Positions 16,695 to 26,441 are shown, numbered from the stretch's first letter. The stretch: DNA of 64,000 bases from Thermosynechococcus sichuanensis E542 (GCF_003555505.1 NZ_CP032152.1:62001-126000); one strand, 5' to 3'. The notes: a model not told the origin generated them from the letters alone. Made by a program: numbers and translations.

Positions 16695-18269
16695 CTATTT
16701 AGGCAGTTTTGTAAACCAGTTCTTTTTCGTCTTGTCAAGCTGGCCTTGCACCATACCGGAAACCATACTAAAGTCTGCCCCACAAATATCAGCACCGGTA
16801 AAGTTGGCGCCTGAGATCGAGGCATCCAGAAACTTAGCCCCCCTTAAGATTGCCTTTTCAAAGTTAGCTTGCACGAGGTAGGCGCCGCACAGATTGGCAT
16901 CACTGAGGTTAGCCCCTTGGAAATTGGCTTCCCGCAAAACAGCATTCGCCAAAATACAGCCCTTCAAATCCGCATTGGTAAAATTGGCATTGGCAAAGTT
17001 GGCACCTGACAGATCCGCATTGCGGAGGACAACGTTGGAGAGATCCACATCCACAAAATCCCGCTCTCCTCGCTTGTAGGCTGTGAGCACCTGTGTCGCT
17101 GTCATCCGTGGTGCGACTTTGGCGCGCAGATGCTGTCCTGGACCGGTACCCACCACTGGTGGCCCTCCCAATTGGGAGCCTGTCATCCGCGATTGGCGGA
17201 TTCGAGCTGCTTGGGCATTTTGGCTCACAGAGGAGGCATAACTAGGGCGTTTCGTTACCCCTGGAACACGGGGATGGCCTTGACTGGGCGGTGCTGAAAG
17301 GGCATTACTGAGATCGTCGTCTTCTGCAGCAATGCTAGGGGCAGCCACAGCAGTTGTTTGCTTGGATTCTAGGAGTTGTAAATCCGCAAGGACATCTATT
17401 GCACTTTGGTAGCGGTTTTTAACCGCATCTTCCAACATTTTGTCCAAGATGGCAGCAAACTCAGGGGAGATATTTTTGACGTGCCGCTTCCAATGCCATT
17501 CCCCCGTGCGCGGATCCCGTTCAATTTCCTTGGGGGATTTACCCGTGAGGAGATAGACACAGGTGACACCTAGGGCATAAATATCGCTGGCATAGATGGG
17601 ACGCATGGCCATTTGCTCTGGCGGCGCATACATCGGTGTTCCCACAGCAAAACTAGTGAATGTGGATAGCTCTGGCGCATTTTCCACCATCGCTTGGGTG
17701 ACTTTGTCTTTGACTGCACCAAAATCAATGAGTACTAGCTTATTGTCAATTTCACGGCGGATGAGGTTGGCGGGCTTAATGTCACGGTGAATCACACTAT
17801 TTTTGTGCAGGTAATCAAGAATAGGCAACACTTCCTGCAACACCTGCTTCACCTCTGCCTCGCTTTTGGGACCAAAGCGTTTCACCTCCTGTTGCAAGGT
17901 GAGACCAGCAACATATTCTTGAACTAGATAAAACTCATTTTCATTTTCAAAATAACCAAGGAGACGAGGCAGTTGTGGGTGATTACCGACTTTGCCGAGG
18001 GTAGTCGCTTCCCGCAAAAAGAGTTCCCGTGCCATGGCCAAGATATGGGGTGCAGTGGCGGCTGGCCGCAATTGTTTAATGACACAACTGGGATTACCAG
18101 GCAGCTTTGTATCAATAGCGAGATAAGTCGTTCCAAAGCCTCCCCGCCCCAGCACTTTAATTGCCTTATATTGATCATTCAGTAACAGTTTGCTACCACA
18201 GGCTTGACAAACATCTACATCGTCGGGGTTATCTGGTTTGACGCAGTTCGGATTTAGGCAGTAACTCAT
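16695..18269 (-). CDS. spkB: SpkB-type serine/threonine protein kinase with pentapeptide repeats
   Basis: A 524-residue protein. A cysteine motif (CLNPNC, then CQACG) at the N-terminus precedes a Hanks-type kinase domain (about 35-310). The kinase has the glycine loop LGRGGFGTTYLA, catalytic HRDIKPANL and LIDFGAVKD. A variable linker leads to about 18 pentapeptide repeats of the A(D/N)LSGAN type (roughly 405-505). This order is the one described for cyanobacterial SpkB, so the symbol is given by architecture, not by search. Nothing in the sequence shows the substrate, although the FHA transporter at 7.6-10.6 kb is an obvious candidate phospho-reader. Confidence 0.88.
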   Translation of the reverse strand: MSYCLNPNCVKPDNPDDVDVCQACGSKLLLNDQYKAIKVLGRGGFGTTYLAIDTKLPGNPSCVIKQLRPAATAPHILAMARELFLREATTLGKVGNHPQLPRLLGYFENENEFYLVQEYVAGLTLQQEVKRFGPKSEAEVKQVLQEVLPILDYLHKNSVIHRDIKPANLIRREIDNKLVLIDFGAVKDKVTQAMVENAPELSTFTSFAVGTPMYAPPEQMAMRPIYASDIYALGVTCVYLLTGKSPKEIERDPRTGEWHWKRHVKNISPEFAAILDKMLEDAVKNRYQSAIDVLADLQLLESKQTTAVAAPSIAAEDDDLSNALSAPPSQGHPRVPGVTKRPSYASSVSQNAQAARIRQSRMTGSQLGGPPVVGTGPGQHLRAKVAPRMTATQVLTAYKRGERDFVDVDLSNVVLRNADLSGANFANANFTNADLKGCILANAVLREANFQGANLSDANLCGAYLVQANFEKAILRGAKFLDASISGANFTGADICGADFSMVSGMVQGQLDKTKKNWFTKLPK

Positions 18270-18460
18270 AAGCAGCCAAGGGGATGAACAGCACGTTCAA
18301 CAGGGAGAGAAGGGCGAGAGGCTTTAATGGAAGCAACAATGATAGAGTGACCTGTTTTCAAGTCAAAGCTTAAAAAAGGATGCTCCCACCGCCAGCATAA
18401 TTGAGTAGCTTCCACAGGATGACTCCGTACTTTTACGATACTCTTTTTTCTTTGCCTCAC
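18266..18460 (-). CDS. Doubtful 64-codon ORF overlapping the spkB start
   Basis: The frame begins with GTG and its stop overlaps the spkB ATG as ATGA, an arrangement typical of coupled genes. The product (HPVEATQLCWRWEHPFL in the middle) looks protein-like but I do not recognise it and no ribosome binding site is visible. Just upstream (18461-18620, same strand) another frame reads like coding sequence (VKATVEQAQLSPYASHLLGKG) but is stopped, so the whole 18266-18620 stretch may be one frameshifted gene. The rest of the gap up to yqeK shows only a likely yqeK promoter area. Confidence 0.3.
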   Translation of the reverse strand: MRQRKKSIVKVRSHPVEATQLCWRWEHPFLSFDLKTGHSIIVASIKASRPSLPVERAVHPLGCL

Positions 18461-18649
18461 CGTATCCGTGAAATTACGGAAGTTTGACAGAAAGCTGACA
18501 GCCCTTTCCTAAAAGATGGGACGCATAAGGAGAAAGCTGAGCCTGCTCGACAGTCGCTTTGACGGTTTTGCGGGTTTCCCAACCTTGTGAAAAGAGCCTT
18601 CGGTATGATACAAGGGTAGCACTTCATTATCCCTGCTGTGGCTTTGGCT

Positions 18650-19300
18650 ATGACCCCGTTTGTGACAACTGAGGCTAAGGACTCTCTGTGCGATCGCCAG
18701 CAGGTTTTGGCATGGCTCACGGAAAATGTGCCAGCACCCCGACTACAACATATCCTGCGGGTAGAAACAATGGCGGCAGAGCTAGCCCTACACCACGGCT
18801 TGGATGTGGATCGCGCGGCTTGGGCTGGGTTGCTCCATGATTTGGCGAAATACTTTCCCCCAGAGCGGTTGTTAAGTATGGCACGGGAGGCGGGGCTAGC
18901 CATTACAGAGGTAGATGAAGCAGATCCCCACTTGCTCCATGCCGATGTCAGTGCTTTGGTGGCGCGGCAGCAATTTGGTGTGACTGATGAGCAGGTCTTA
19001 GCAGCCGTCGCTAATCACACCTTGGGTCGACCGGGAATGGATGCCTTGAGTTGTGTTGTTTTTCTGGCGGATAGTTTGGAGCCGGGGCGAGGCCAGACGG
19101 TGGAGCTAGAGGAATTGCGCAAGGTGGCTCAGCAAAATTTACAGGAGGCGGTGTGGCGGGTGTGCGATCGCACGCTGTTGTGGCTGGTTGATCAGCATCG
19201 CTTAATTCACCCACGCATGATCCTGACCCGCAATTGGGCAATGCAGGTGGCACCAGCAAAACCGAAAAAGAGCGAAAAGAAAGGCACCGCCAAGGTTTAG
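18650..19300 (+). CDS. yqeK: YqeK-type HD-domain bis(5'-nucleosyl)-tetraphosphatase (symmetrical)
   Basis: An HD-superfamily phosphohydrolase that in characterised relatives splits Ap4A into two ADP. Visible ligands are the first His in LQHILRVETMA, the HD pair in GLLHDLAKY, His in LLHADVSALVA, a further His in NHTLGRPGM and the Asp in LADSLEPGR, which is the YqeK pattern. The C-terminal 20 residues are lysine-rich. A GTG four codons upstream (18638) is an alternative start. In many bacteria yqeK is next to nadD or rsfS; neither is adjacent here. Confidence 0.85.
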   Translation: MTPFVTTEAKDSLCDRQQVLAWLTENVPAPRLQHILRVETMAAELALHHGLDVDRAAWAGLLHDLAKYFPPERLLSMAREAGLAITEVDEADPHLLHADVSALVARQQFGVTDEQVLAAVANHTLGRPGMDALSCVVFLADSLEPGRGQTVELEELRKVAQQNLQEAVWRVCDRTLLWLVDQHRLIHPRMILTRNWAMQVAPAKPKKSEKKGTAKV

Positions 19301-19344
19301 AGGCTTGCTACCCTAGAAAGCAGGGTTGATCTCGGAGTTGCATT

Positions 19345-20190
19345 ATGACCACCGCTTCAGCAAGGGCTGTCCCCGGTATTTTCTCAGGGGAATTCGTTCA
19401 GGAAACGTTGGCTTTAACCCGTCGCCTGTTTATCCAACTGCAACGGCGCCCTTCAACACTGGTGGCGGGGGTGGTACAACCTTTGATTTGGCTCATCCTC
19501 TTTGGTGCCCTCTTCCAGAATGTGCCGCAGGGTCTCTTTGGGGAGAGTACTAACTATGGCCAGTTTCTCTGCGCTGGGATTATTGTCTTTACCGCTTTTA
19601 GTGGTGCCCTCAATGCGGGGTTGCCGGTGATGTTTGACCGTGAGTTTGGCTTTTTGAATCGCTTGTTGGTGGCACCGTTGGCCTCGCGGTTTTCAATTGT
19701 TCTCGCCTCGGCGTTGTTTATGACCACCCTGAGTTTGATTCAGGTGGTGGCGATCGCCAGCTTGGGGGTACTGCTGGGAACGGGGCTACCGAATTTAGCG
19801 GGCATTGGCGTTGTCTTAGCAACGGTATTGATTTTAGTCTTTGGCGTGACAGCCTTGAGCCTCGGACTCACCTTTGCCCTGCCGGGACACATTGAGCTAT
19901 TGGCCGTGATTTTTGTGATCAACCTGCCGTTACTTTTTGCCAGTACTGCTTTGGTGCCCCTGTCGTTTATGCCCCGCTGGTTGCAGTGGATTGCCAGCCT
20001 CAACCCCCTCAGTTTGGCTATTGAACCGATTCGCTATGTCTATCTGCATTCCGATTGGCGGTTGAGCGATGTGGTGATGGTGGCTCCTTGGGGGTCACTG
20101 AGCTTAGGTGCCGCCCTACTGATCCTCTTGGCTGTTGCCCTAGGGATGATCTTCCTGATCCAACCCCTACTGCGGCGGCGTTTGGCCTAG
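19345..20190 (+). CDS. ABC-2 type transporter permease (DrrB-like)
   Basis: A 281-residue membrane protein with about six hydrophobic helices. It has the ABC-2 signature region near the C-terminus, where LSFMPRWLQWIASLNPLSLAIEPIRY matches the family pattern. The cytoplasmic N-terminus ends in RRLFIQLQRRPST before the first helix. Cyanobacterial homologues are annotated as daunorubicin-resistance-like permeases. The matching ATPase gene is not adjacent, so it must be encoded elsewhere. Its 3' end overlaps the convergent caspase-fold gene by four bases. Substrate unknown. Confidence 0.85.
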   Translation: MTTASARAVPGIFSGEFVQETLALTRRLFIQLQRRPSTLVAGVVQPLIWLILFGALFQNVPQGLFGESTNYGQFLCAGIIVFTAFSGALNAGLPVMFDREFGFLNRLLVAPLASRFSIVLASALFMTTLSLIQVVAIASLGVLLGTGLPNLAGIGVVLATVLILVFGVTALSLGLTFALPGHIELLAVIFVINLPLLFASTALVPLSFMPRWLQWIASLNPLSLAIEPIRYVYLHSDWRLSDVVMVAPWGSLSLGAALLILLAVALGMIFLIQPLLRRRLA

Positions 20191-22064
20191 ACCACCCGCA
20201 GTGTGAAGCCTTGGGTACACCACTCCCGCACATCCAAGCAAAACTCATTCCCCTCCGGCTCACTGCTGAGATCCGCTAGCAGGCCGAGAACCAAGGCAAG
20301 ACTATCCTCACCAGCAATCAGCAATGGCTCTGAGTGGCTAGGGTGGCTACTGAGTTGACTAAAACGAGTCAGGGGGCGGGGGCTGCTGATGATAAAGACC
20401 TTGAGCCATTGGCAAGGGCGATTCAGCGTCCACGTATAAAGGGGAATATTCAAGCCCGGCGCAACCACCAACTGCCATGACTGTGTTTGCAGCGGCAGCA
20501 GGAGAATGCCCTGACTGCTATCCCATGCAAAGGCGACAATGTTGAGGGGGCGATCGCTATAGTTGTAGAGGCTCCAGCGACAGGTATCCCCCTTAGCCAA
20601 GGTGAGGGGAGTCTCTAAATTTGTGGGCGGCAGTTTGGTGCTCAGGACATCCGGAAGGGGATTGGGGCTGCGGGGGGGGGATTGGCGGCTCAAGAGTTTT
20701 GCCGTCGGCGATATTTGTTCGAGGGTTGTACACACGGCCACCTGACTGGAGGTGGGATTGAGCGTTAGCGTTAGCCATTTCTGGGCTAGTAGGGCGTTGA
20801 GCAGGGGATTCAGACGACGAATGCCGGCTTTGGCGGCTTCATTGGTGCCACTACAACTGTGTTGAAGCAAGGTTCCCACTGGCCACTCCAGCCCATAGCT
20901 GCCCACTGTCTCACTTTTGGTGAGAACCACATCGGGCAGGGGATCACTACTGTTGAGGACGGCAACTTTTTCTTCATTGGTCAGGGCATTGATGGCATCT
21001 ACTCGCTCAATTTTGCTGAGGTTGGTGTCGAGGGCCACGTGCAGATGGAGATTTTTCCCTAAACGTCGCTGTTGCTCGTAGAGGCGATCACCCACTTGCA
21101 AAGGCTGACTACTGACGCCTTGAGCCATCAGGCCATTAAAACTTGTCATGTCAACAATGGCGGCACCATCGGCAGTGCTCCAGCGACTGTGGGGATGACA
21201 ATGGGCTAATAGCCAAGGACTGAGGCCGCCACACCAAATCTGAAGGGCGCGATCGTGGCTCGTTCCTTGCACTACCCCATCAAAGCCGGGGGATAGGGGG
21301 GCATTCGCCGGCAATCCATCGCTGACTAGATGAATTTCTGCCCCCGTTTGCCAGCGCAGTTCATCGGCTGTGTACATGAGACTGGTTGCCAAGGGGCGAT
21401 CGCCCCCCAAAGCCGCTAGATAATGGCTCAAACTAGCAGTGAAGAGTCCCATAGGAACGCCATTCAGGTGCGTTTCTACCCCCAAATCTGCCCAGAGCAG
21501 ATGATCTTTGGGAACTGAGCCTACGCCACGGGTCTCTACAGGCTGCAACGGCACAAACCGCCAGCGCAACGTCTCCCCCTCAGTGGGTGGCGGGCTAAAG
21601 CGAGTATCCAGCCATACCTGTACCCCTTTGGTACGCAGTAATTCAGCAAGCGGTAAGATGCCCTCACCTGCTGTTGTGGCATCGGCGAAAACCAGTGCTG
21701 GTTGTTGCTGCCAAAGCGTGCCGTAGCCACTAAAGTAAACCAACAGGGGCTGACCAGCCTGGGCCAGTACCCCTAGGGTTTCTTGAACTGCATCGAGGGT
21801 TGCCGCCTGTTCCGTCAGGAGTCTAATGTCACTGTCCGCCAGCCCCCAGCCATCTAGCAATAGGTTTTTCACTAGCTCAACATCCGTTAGACAACCGCCT
21901 AAAGGGGGCACGCCCGCCAACTGGGGATAGTGGTTAATGCCAATCAGGAGTGCGCGCCATGGGCGAAGAGAGTCTGCTAAGGCGCCGCCTGCGGTTTGCC
22001 AAATCCACGGCATCAGTGTCAGTGCCGCAGCACCGTACAAAAAAGAACGACGGCTTAACCTCAT
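20187..22064 (-). CDS. Caspase-fold (orthocaspase-like) protein lacking the His-Cys dyad
   Basis: A 625-residue protein with a twin-arginine type signal (RLSRRSFLYGAAALTL), predicting export. The caspase p20-like region begins RALLIGINHYPQLAG (37-51) with GCLTDVELVKNLL. The position of the catalytic His reads FSGYG (111-115), so it is Tyr. The position of the catalytic Cys reads LDTRFSPPP (152-160) instead of D-x-C-H-S-G. This makes it a probable non-catalytic pseudo-orthocaspase. The C-terminal half has a segment with NYSDRPLNIVAFAWD, resembling the DUF4384-like region often attached to such proteins. Partner and role unknown. Confidence 0.8.
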   Translation of the reverse strand: MRLSRRSFLYGAAALTLMPWIWQTAGGALADSLRPWRALLIGINHYPQLAGVPPLGGCLTDVELVKNLLLDGWGLADSDIRLLTEQAATLDAVQETLGVLAQAGQPLLVYFSGYGTLWQQQPALVFADATTAGEGILPLAELLRTKGVQVWLDTRFSPPPTEGETLRWRFVPLQPVETRGVGSVPKDHLLWADLGVETHLNGVPMGLFTASLSHYLAALGGDRPLATSLMYTADELRWQTGAEIHLVSDGLPANAPLSPGFDGVVQGTSHDRALQIWCGGLSPWLLAHCHPHSRWSTADGAAIVDMTSFNGLMAQGVSSQPLQVGDRLYEQQRRLGKNLHLHVALDTNLSKIERVDAINALTNEEKVAVLNSSDPLPDVVLTKSETVGSYGLEWPVGTLLQHSCSGTNEAAKAGIRRLNPLLNALLAQKWLTLTLNPTSSQVAVCTTLEQISPTAKLLSRQSPPRSPNPLPDVLSTKLPPTNLETPLTLAKGDTCRWSLYNYSDRPLNIVAFAWDSSQGILLLPLQTQSWQLVVAPGLNIPLYTWTLNRPCQWLKVFIISSPRPLTRFSQLSSHPSHSEPLLIAGEDSLALVLGLLADLSSEPEGNEFCLDVREWCTQGFTLRVV

Positions 22065-22195
22065 GCCTTACCTCCCAACACGCCCATCCTCAGGTTCGAG
22101 CACAGGCACGACAACACTATGAATTAGGACTAGTTCTATTCTCAAAGGTTGTGGCGGCAATTCAGCGCCCAGCGAGCATAAAACGTCAATATTTC

Positions 22196-22834
22196 CTAGG
22201 GGTCTTCCCCCCGCACAATGAAGCAGACACGCTGGCCAATGGTGGTCGCATCATCACCCATGCGCTCAAGGTTGTGAATGACCAGCAGCAGGATCAAGCG
22301 CAATTCCACTGACTCTTGGGGATTCAAAGGGGCACACAGTCGCCCATAGAGACGTTGGTAGTCGGCGTCAACGGCATCATCGCAGTTGGCAAGGGCTATA
22401 CCGATCTCAGGATCCAAATTGGCAATGGCGGATAGTGCCTCTGATAGCAACAGTTGCGATCGCTGGAACATGACGCGGATGTCCTCAAGGTAGGGTGGGG
22501 GCGGATAGCGCAGCAGCGTTTGACCGGCGCGGCCAATTTCAAGGGCATAATCGCCAATTCGCTCTAGATCGCGGCAGAGGTGCGACAGCACGACCAAAAA
22601 TCGGAGATCCTCGGCCACAGGGGCTTGCAATGTCAGCAGGGCGATCGCCTCACGATTGAGTTCTTGGGCACTGCGGTCAATCTCCTGCTCCCTTTGGATC
22701 AACTGCTCCATACTGCGGAAATCTCGCTCAATTAAGACACCATAGGCCAACTGACAGGCACTTTCGACTCGTGTCCCCAGTCGCAGCAAGTCACTGCGCA
22801 GACGTTGTAATTGCCGTTCAAAATGGGTGGTCAC
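22196..22834 (-). CDS. phoU: Phosphate signalling protein PhoU
   Basis: A 212-residue, all-helical protein with two PhoU repeats (about 10-100 and 115-210). The metal-binding type signatures are RDLERIGDYALEIG and HNLERMGDDATTIGQR. PhoU links the Pst phosphate transporter to the PhoR/SphS kinase and restrains phosphate uptake. No pst or sph genes are in the window, so this copy is a stand-alone locus. It is read in the same direction as the caspase-fold gene 130 bases downstream. Confidence 0.92.
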   Translation of the reverse strand: MTTHFERQLQRLRSDLLRLGTRVESACQLAYGVLIERDFRSMEQLIQREQEIDRSAQELNREAIALLTLQAPVAEDLRFLVVLSHLCRDLERIGDYALEIGRAGQTLLRYPPPPYLEDIRVMFQRSQLLLSEALSAIANLDPEIGIALANCDDAVDADYQRLYGRLCAPLNPQESVELRLILLLVIHNLERMGDDATTIGQRVCFIVRGEDP

Positions 22835-23195
22835 AGCCTCAGACCAGCTCTTTGTAACATTAAGCCTAATAAATGCTGAATGCCTATCACCCAGGGGGAC
22901 GCCAGTAGTTATTGGCAGTCAAGATGCCCTTCGGGGCTACACGAAGCATCCCCCCAGCAGTAATGGCGCAGTTGCAGGAGCGCCTCCAAAACCCCAGTAA
23001 GTTTGACAGCTATATGGCCATTGTTCAGTGAGGACACTACAGTGCTTTTCTATGGGGTACATCAAAGGAAACAGGAGACTATCCTAGGCTAGCTGCTGCG
23101 GTGTTGAGCAGGTGCCATCGTTGCGACAAGAACTGTAAAGTGATAGCAAAAGACTGTTAGGCTTCTAAATGAGCTAAATTAGGAGACCCCAATTC
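22835..23195. other. Intergenic region upstream of the accessory cassette
   Basis: This 361-base gap lies between the divergent phoU and DUF499 genes. A 35-codon forward frame at 22924-23031 (ending NPSKFDSYMAIVQ) reads like the tail of a protein but has no ribosome binding site and no homologue I recognise. It may be a remnant left at the edge of the inserted cassette. TAGGAGA lies about ten bases before the DUF499 ATG and is its likely ribosome binding site. Confidence 0.4.
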
Positions 23196-26100
23196 ATGGA
23201 CGCGGGTTTACCCTCCCTATTTGAAGTGTGTACCCCCCGTGGGGATGTCCGTCAAGGGCAAATCGTTGAGTCAGATTTTGCAGCGGATTTAGCGCAGGTG
23301 ATTCGCGGTCAGGCACCACCCGCCTATCAAGACCCACAGCAATTTTTCGCTCATACCCATCCTACGCGGGGGCTACGGCAATTGCTCACCAGTGTTTGCC
23401 AGCGACTTCAGGGCAGTCATGAGCAGGTGGGAGCAATTTTTCGCCTTGATACCAGCTATGGTGGGGGAAAAACCCATGCGCTCATTGCCCTGTGGCATAT
23501 CTTAGGCAATCCTGCCAACGTTAGTCACCTTAGTGAGTTTATTGATCCAGCTCTACTGCCTCGGCAAAGGGTGCAGGTTGCTGCTTTTGATGGCGAAAAT
23601 GCGGATCCCCTCAACGGTCGCCAGTTGGCACCGGGCATTTTGGCACGCACGCCCTGGGGGGAAATTGCATGGGCATTGGCAGGACAGGAGGGATATGAGC
23701 GGGTTCGAGCCAGTGATCAGGCGGGAATTGCACCGGGAGCCGAGACCCTACGGGAGTTGTTTGGCGATCGCCCAACGCTGATTTTATTGGATGAGTTGGC
23801 AATTTACCTGCGTAAGCAAAAGGGAACGCTCCAACAGCGGGGGGCACAACTGGCTGCGTTTTTGACGGCCTTGTTTAAGGCAGTGGAATCCTCGCCCCAA
23901 GCGGTTGTGGTCTATACCCTTGCCATTGGCAAAGAGGGGAAGGCGATTGATGCCTATGCGGAAGAAAATCAGGCGATCGCCAACATGATGGCGGAACTGA
24001 GTAGTATTTCTGCCCGCAAGGCAACGCTACTGGATCCCACCGGTGAGGATGAAACGGTAAAGGTCTTGCGGCGCCGTCTCTTTGAGCAGATTGATGATGC
24101 ACAGGCAAAAATGATTTTGCAGGCCTACCAGCAGGTATGGCAGCAGCATAAGGAGGTCATTAGCTATCGTGGGGATGTCGCTAGTCAGCTTGAAGCCTTT
24201 CAAAAGGGGTTTCCGCTGCACCCGGAACTCATCCAAACCCTACGGGAAAAGACAGCAACACTGAGTAACTTTCAGCGGGTACGGGGGATGTTGCGTCTGT
24301 TGGCACGCACGGTTGCCCAACTGTGGCAGGAGCAGCCGACAGCCACCTATGCCATTCACCTCCATCACCTCGACCCCAGCAATCCCCTGATTCGCACCGA
24401 AATCACGGTACGCCTAGGACAACATCAGTTTCAGTCGGCGATCGCTGCCGATGTGGGAGCGGTTCCCGGCGAACCCCCTGCCCTTGCCCAAGCTCTTGAT
24501 CGCCAGTTCTATCGGGGCTTGCCCCCCTACCATGCCTTTGTGGCACGGGCCATATTGTGGCACTCCCTGGCCTTTAATGACCCCCTTAAGGGCTTAACCC
24601 GCGAGCAATTGCGTTATTCGCTCCTAGGGCCGGGGCTGGATGTGAGCTTTATTGATGATGCGGTGCGGCGGTTTGTCCAGGAATCCGCCTATTTGGACGA
24701 TCGCCCGAATGCGCCGCTGCGCTTTGCCACAGAACCAAACCTCACTCAACTGATTCGCCGTCACGAGCTACAGGTGGATCCCGGGCAAGTGCGCTCAGAA
24801 CTGAATGATCAAATTCGCCAGAGTTTTGAAGGGGGAGTGCTACAGCTCATTCCCTTTCCGGCTGGCCCCCATGAGGTGCCCGATGACACGAATAATGGCA
24901 AGCCCTATCTGGTGGTGATTGGCTACGATGCCGAAGCAGTGACCGCACAGCAGGTACAGGTGCCTCCTTTGGTGCAGCGGCTCTTTTTGGAGAAAGGGGG
25001 CAGTGGGGCGGTACGTCTCAATCGCAATCACTTGGTATTTTTGTGTGTGGATGCTGAAGGTCGCGATCGCATGCAGGAACAAATGCGACACTATCTAGCG
25101 ATTCGCGAGTTGTTGCGATCGCCCACCTTTGCCCAATTGCCTGACTATCAACAAACCCGCCTCAAGGATAGGGAAAACCAAGCGCGATCAAACGCCATTA
25201 TTGCTGTCCAGCAGGCCTACCGCCATCTCTTTTATCCGTCGGCTATTCGCCTAGAGGGGGCAACCGTGGATCTCGCCCACGCGGTGATTGAGGGCACCAA
25301 GAGTGCGGAAGCCCATGGCCGAGGACAAAAGCCGATCCTGCAGGTGCTGCGGGAGAGCAACAAGCTGCGGTTACCAGAGGATGCCCCCGATGGGCCGACC
25401 TATATTCGTGACAAGACCCCTCTGCGCCAAGGGAAAATGAGCACAGCGGCACTACGGCTGGAATTTTACCGCGATCCTAAGCTGCCGATGCTGGTGGGGG
25501 ATGAGGTGTTTCTGCGGGGCATTATCCAAGGCATTGAGGCGGGCGTTTTTGTCTATCAGTTTGGGGACTTGCTCTGGGGACAAGGGGATGCAGCGGCAAC
25601 GTTGAAGATTGATGAGAATGCCTATGTCTATACCACAAGCTATGCCACTGAGCAGGGGATTTGGCCGCGATCGCCCGCCCCTAGCCCTTCAGTTATCACG
25701 TACTCCCCCTCTCCAGAACGCAGCGGCACCGTCAACGATCGCCCCACCTCTACTATTGCGCCTGACGTGTCACCGACACTTGCCTTACCCCAACACACTT
25801 TTGTGGCCGAAGCCCCCCTGCGGGAAGCCCTGACACAGATTTGGGAGCAGGCACGGGCAGCCAACGTAAGGACGTTAGCAAGTCTTGAGATTCGCCTCTA
25901 CGACCCCAATGATGCCTTTGGGATTCTGGCCTATGTCCGTCAACTGCCTGAGACCAAAACCACTGTCGCGTGGCAGGGTAACTATCAGACGGTGGCGGGC
26001 AGCCAACTTGACTTTGAGTATGAGGGGGATCTCAATGATCTAGGCCCTGTGAAGGACTTTGTGGCAGCGCAGATGCGAGCCGCCAGTGAGAAGGAGCTTC

Positions 26101-26234
26101 ATGCCACCTACGCGATCGCCTTCTCGAAGGGTCTAGAGTTGACGGGCAATGCCCCAGAGCAGGTCACCGAACGCCTCTGTCGCCAAGGGGTAGGGGCAGC
26201 CTATGTGCGAGCGAGTGCCTCAATTGCGACCTAG
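23196..26234 (+). CDS. DUF499-type P-loop ATPase of a putative defence cassette
   Basis: A 1012-residue protein. The N-terminal half is a P-loop ATPase with Walker A DTSYGGGKTH (residues 85-94) and Walker B TLILLDELAIYL (194-205), the pattern I know from DUF499 proteins. The middle is mostly helical. The last part (from about 870) has an alpha-beta region ending in YAIAFSKGLEL. DUF499 genes are usually found beside DUF1156 DNA methylases, as here. In my reading it is the motor or sensor of the system. TAGGAGA is placed well before the ATG. HIP1 sites occur inside the gene, so it is not recent foreign DNA by that measure. Confidence 0.8.
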   Translation: MDAGLPSLFEVCTPRGDVRQGQIVESDFAADLAQVIRGQAPPAYQDPQQFFAHTHPTRGLRQLLTSVCQRLQGSHEQVGAIFRLDTSYGGGKTHALIALWHILGNPANVSHLSEFIDPALLPRQRVQVAAFDGENADPLNGRQLAPGILARTPWGEIAWALAGQEGYERVRASDQAGIAPGAETLRELFGDRPTLILLDELAIYLRKQKGTLQQRGAQLAAFLTALFKAVESSPQAVVVYTLAIGKEGKAIDAYAEENQAIANMMAELSSISARKATLLDPTGEDETVKVLRRRLFEQIDDAQAKMILQAYQQVWQQHKEVISYRGDVASQLEAFQKGFPLHPELIQTLREKTATLSNFQRVRGMLRLLARTVAQLWQEQPTATYAIHLHHLDPSNPLIRTEITVRLGQHQFQSAIAADVGAVPGEPPALAQALDRQFYRGLPPYHAFVARAILWHSLAFNDPLKGLTREQLRYSLLGPGLDVSFIDDAVRRFVQESAYLDDRPNAPLRFATEPNLTQLIRRHELQVDPGQVRSELNDQIRQSFEGGVLQLIPFPAGPHEVPDDTNNGKPYLVVIGYDAEAVTAQQVQVPPLVQRLFLEKGGSGAVRLNRNHLVFLCVDAEGRDRMQEQMRHYLAIRELLRSPTFAQLPDYQQTRLKDRENQARSNAIIAVQQAYRHLFYPSAIRLEGATVDLAHAVIEGTKSAEAHGRGQKPILQVLRESNKLRLPEDAPDGPTYIRDKTPLRQGKMSTAALRLEFYRDPKLPMLVGDEVFLRGIIQGIEAGVFVYQFGDLLWGQGDAAATLKIDENAYVYTTSYATEQGIWPRSPAPSPSVITYSPSPERSGTVNDRPTSTIAPDVSPTLALPQHTFVAEAPLREALTQIWEQARAANVRTLASLEIRLYDPNDAFGILAYVRQLPETKTTVAWQGNYQTVAGSQLDFEYEGDLNDLGPVKDFVAAQMRAASEKELHATYAIAFSKGLELTGNAPEQVTERLCRQGVGAAYVRASASIAT

Positions 26235-26252
26235 GAGGAGTTCACCTCGCGT

Positions 26253-26441
26253 TCATGAGCAAACGCGAGCAGTTGCGATAAGCACGGGTACAAAATTCTG
26301 GGTAAACGTTGCAGTGTGCTCGCCGTGCACAGCCAAATAGGTCGGCAATAGCTTATCGCCGACGGTATCTTGGAGACGACTAAAGCGGCAGACAAAGGCA
26401 TCCACTCGCTCAGCAGATTGCCGTTTTGTTGGTGCAGATTT
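26253..26441 (-). pseudogene. Decayed HEPN-like fragment and opposite-strand coding-like fragment
   Basis: On the minus strand a 62-codon open frame without a start codon contains ERVDAFVCRFSRLQDTVGDK followed by LLPTYL. This closely resembles the N-terminal region of small helical HEPN-type proteins that I know from cyanobacterial toxin-antitoxin pairs. It stops at 26253 long before a normal end, and no nucleotidyltransferase partner is intact. Overlapping it on the plus strand, 26422-26511 reads GADFHQWAQAAAKLQELGID and ends in TAG just before the next gene, also without a start. I read the 26235-26512 gap as the scar of one or two decayed small genes. Confidence 0.4.

Noticed and set aside
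18457-18903. A 148-codon minus-strand frame
   Set aside because: Most of it is antisense to yqeK; only the part beyond yqeK may be a remnant.
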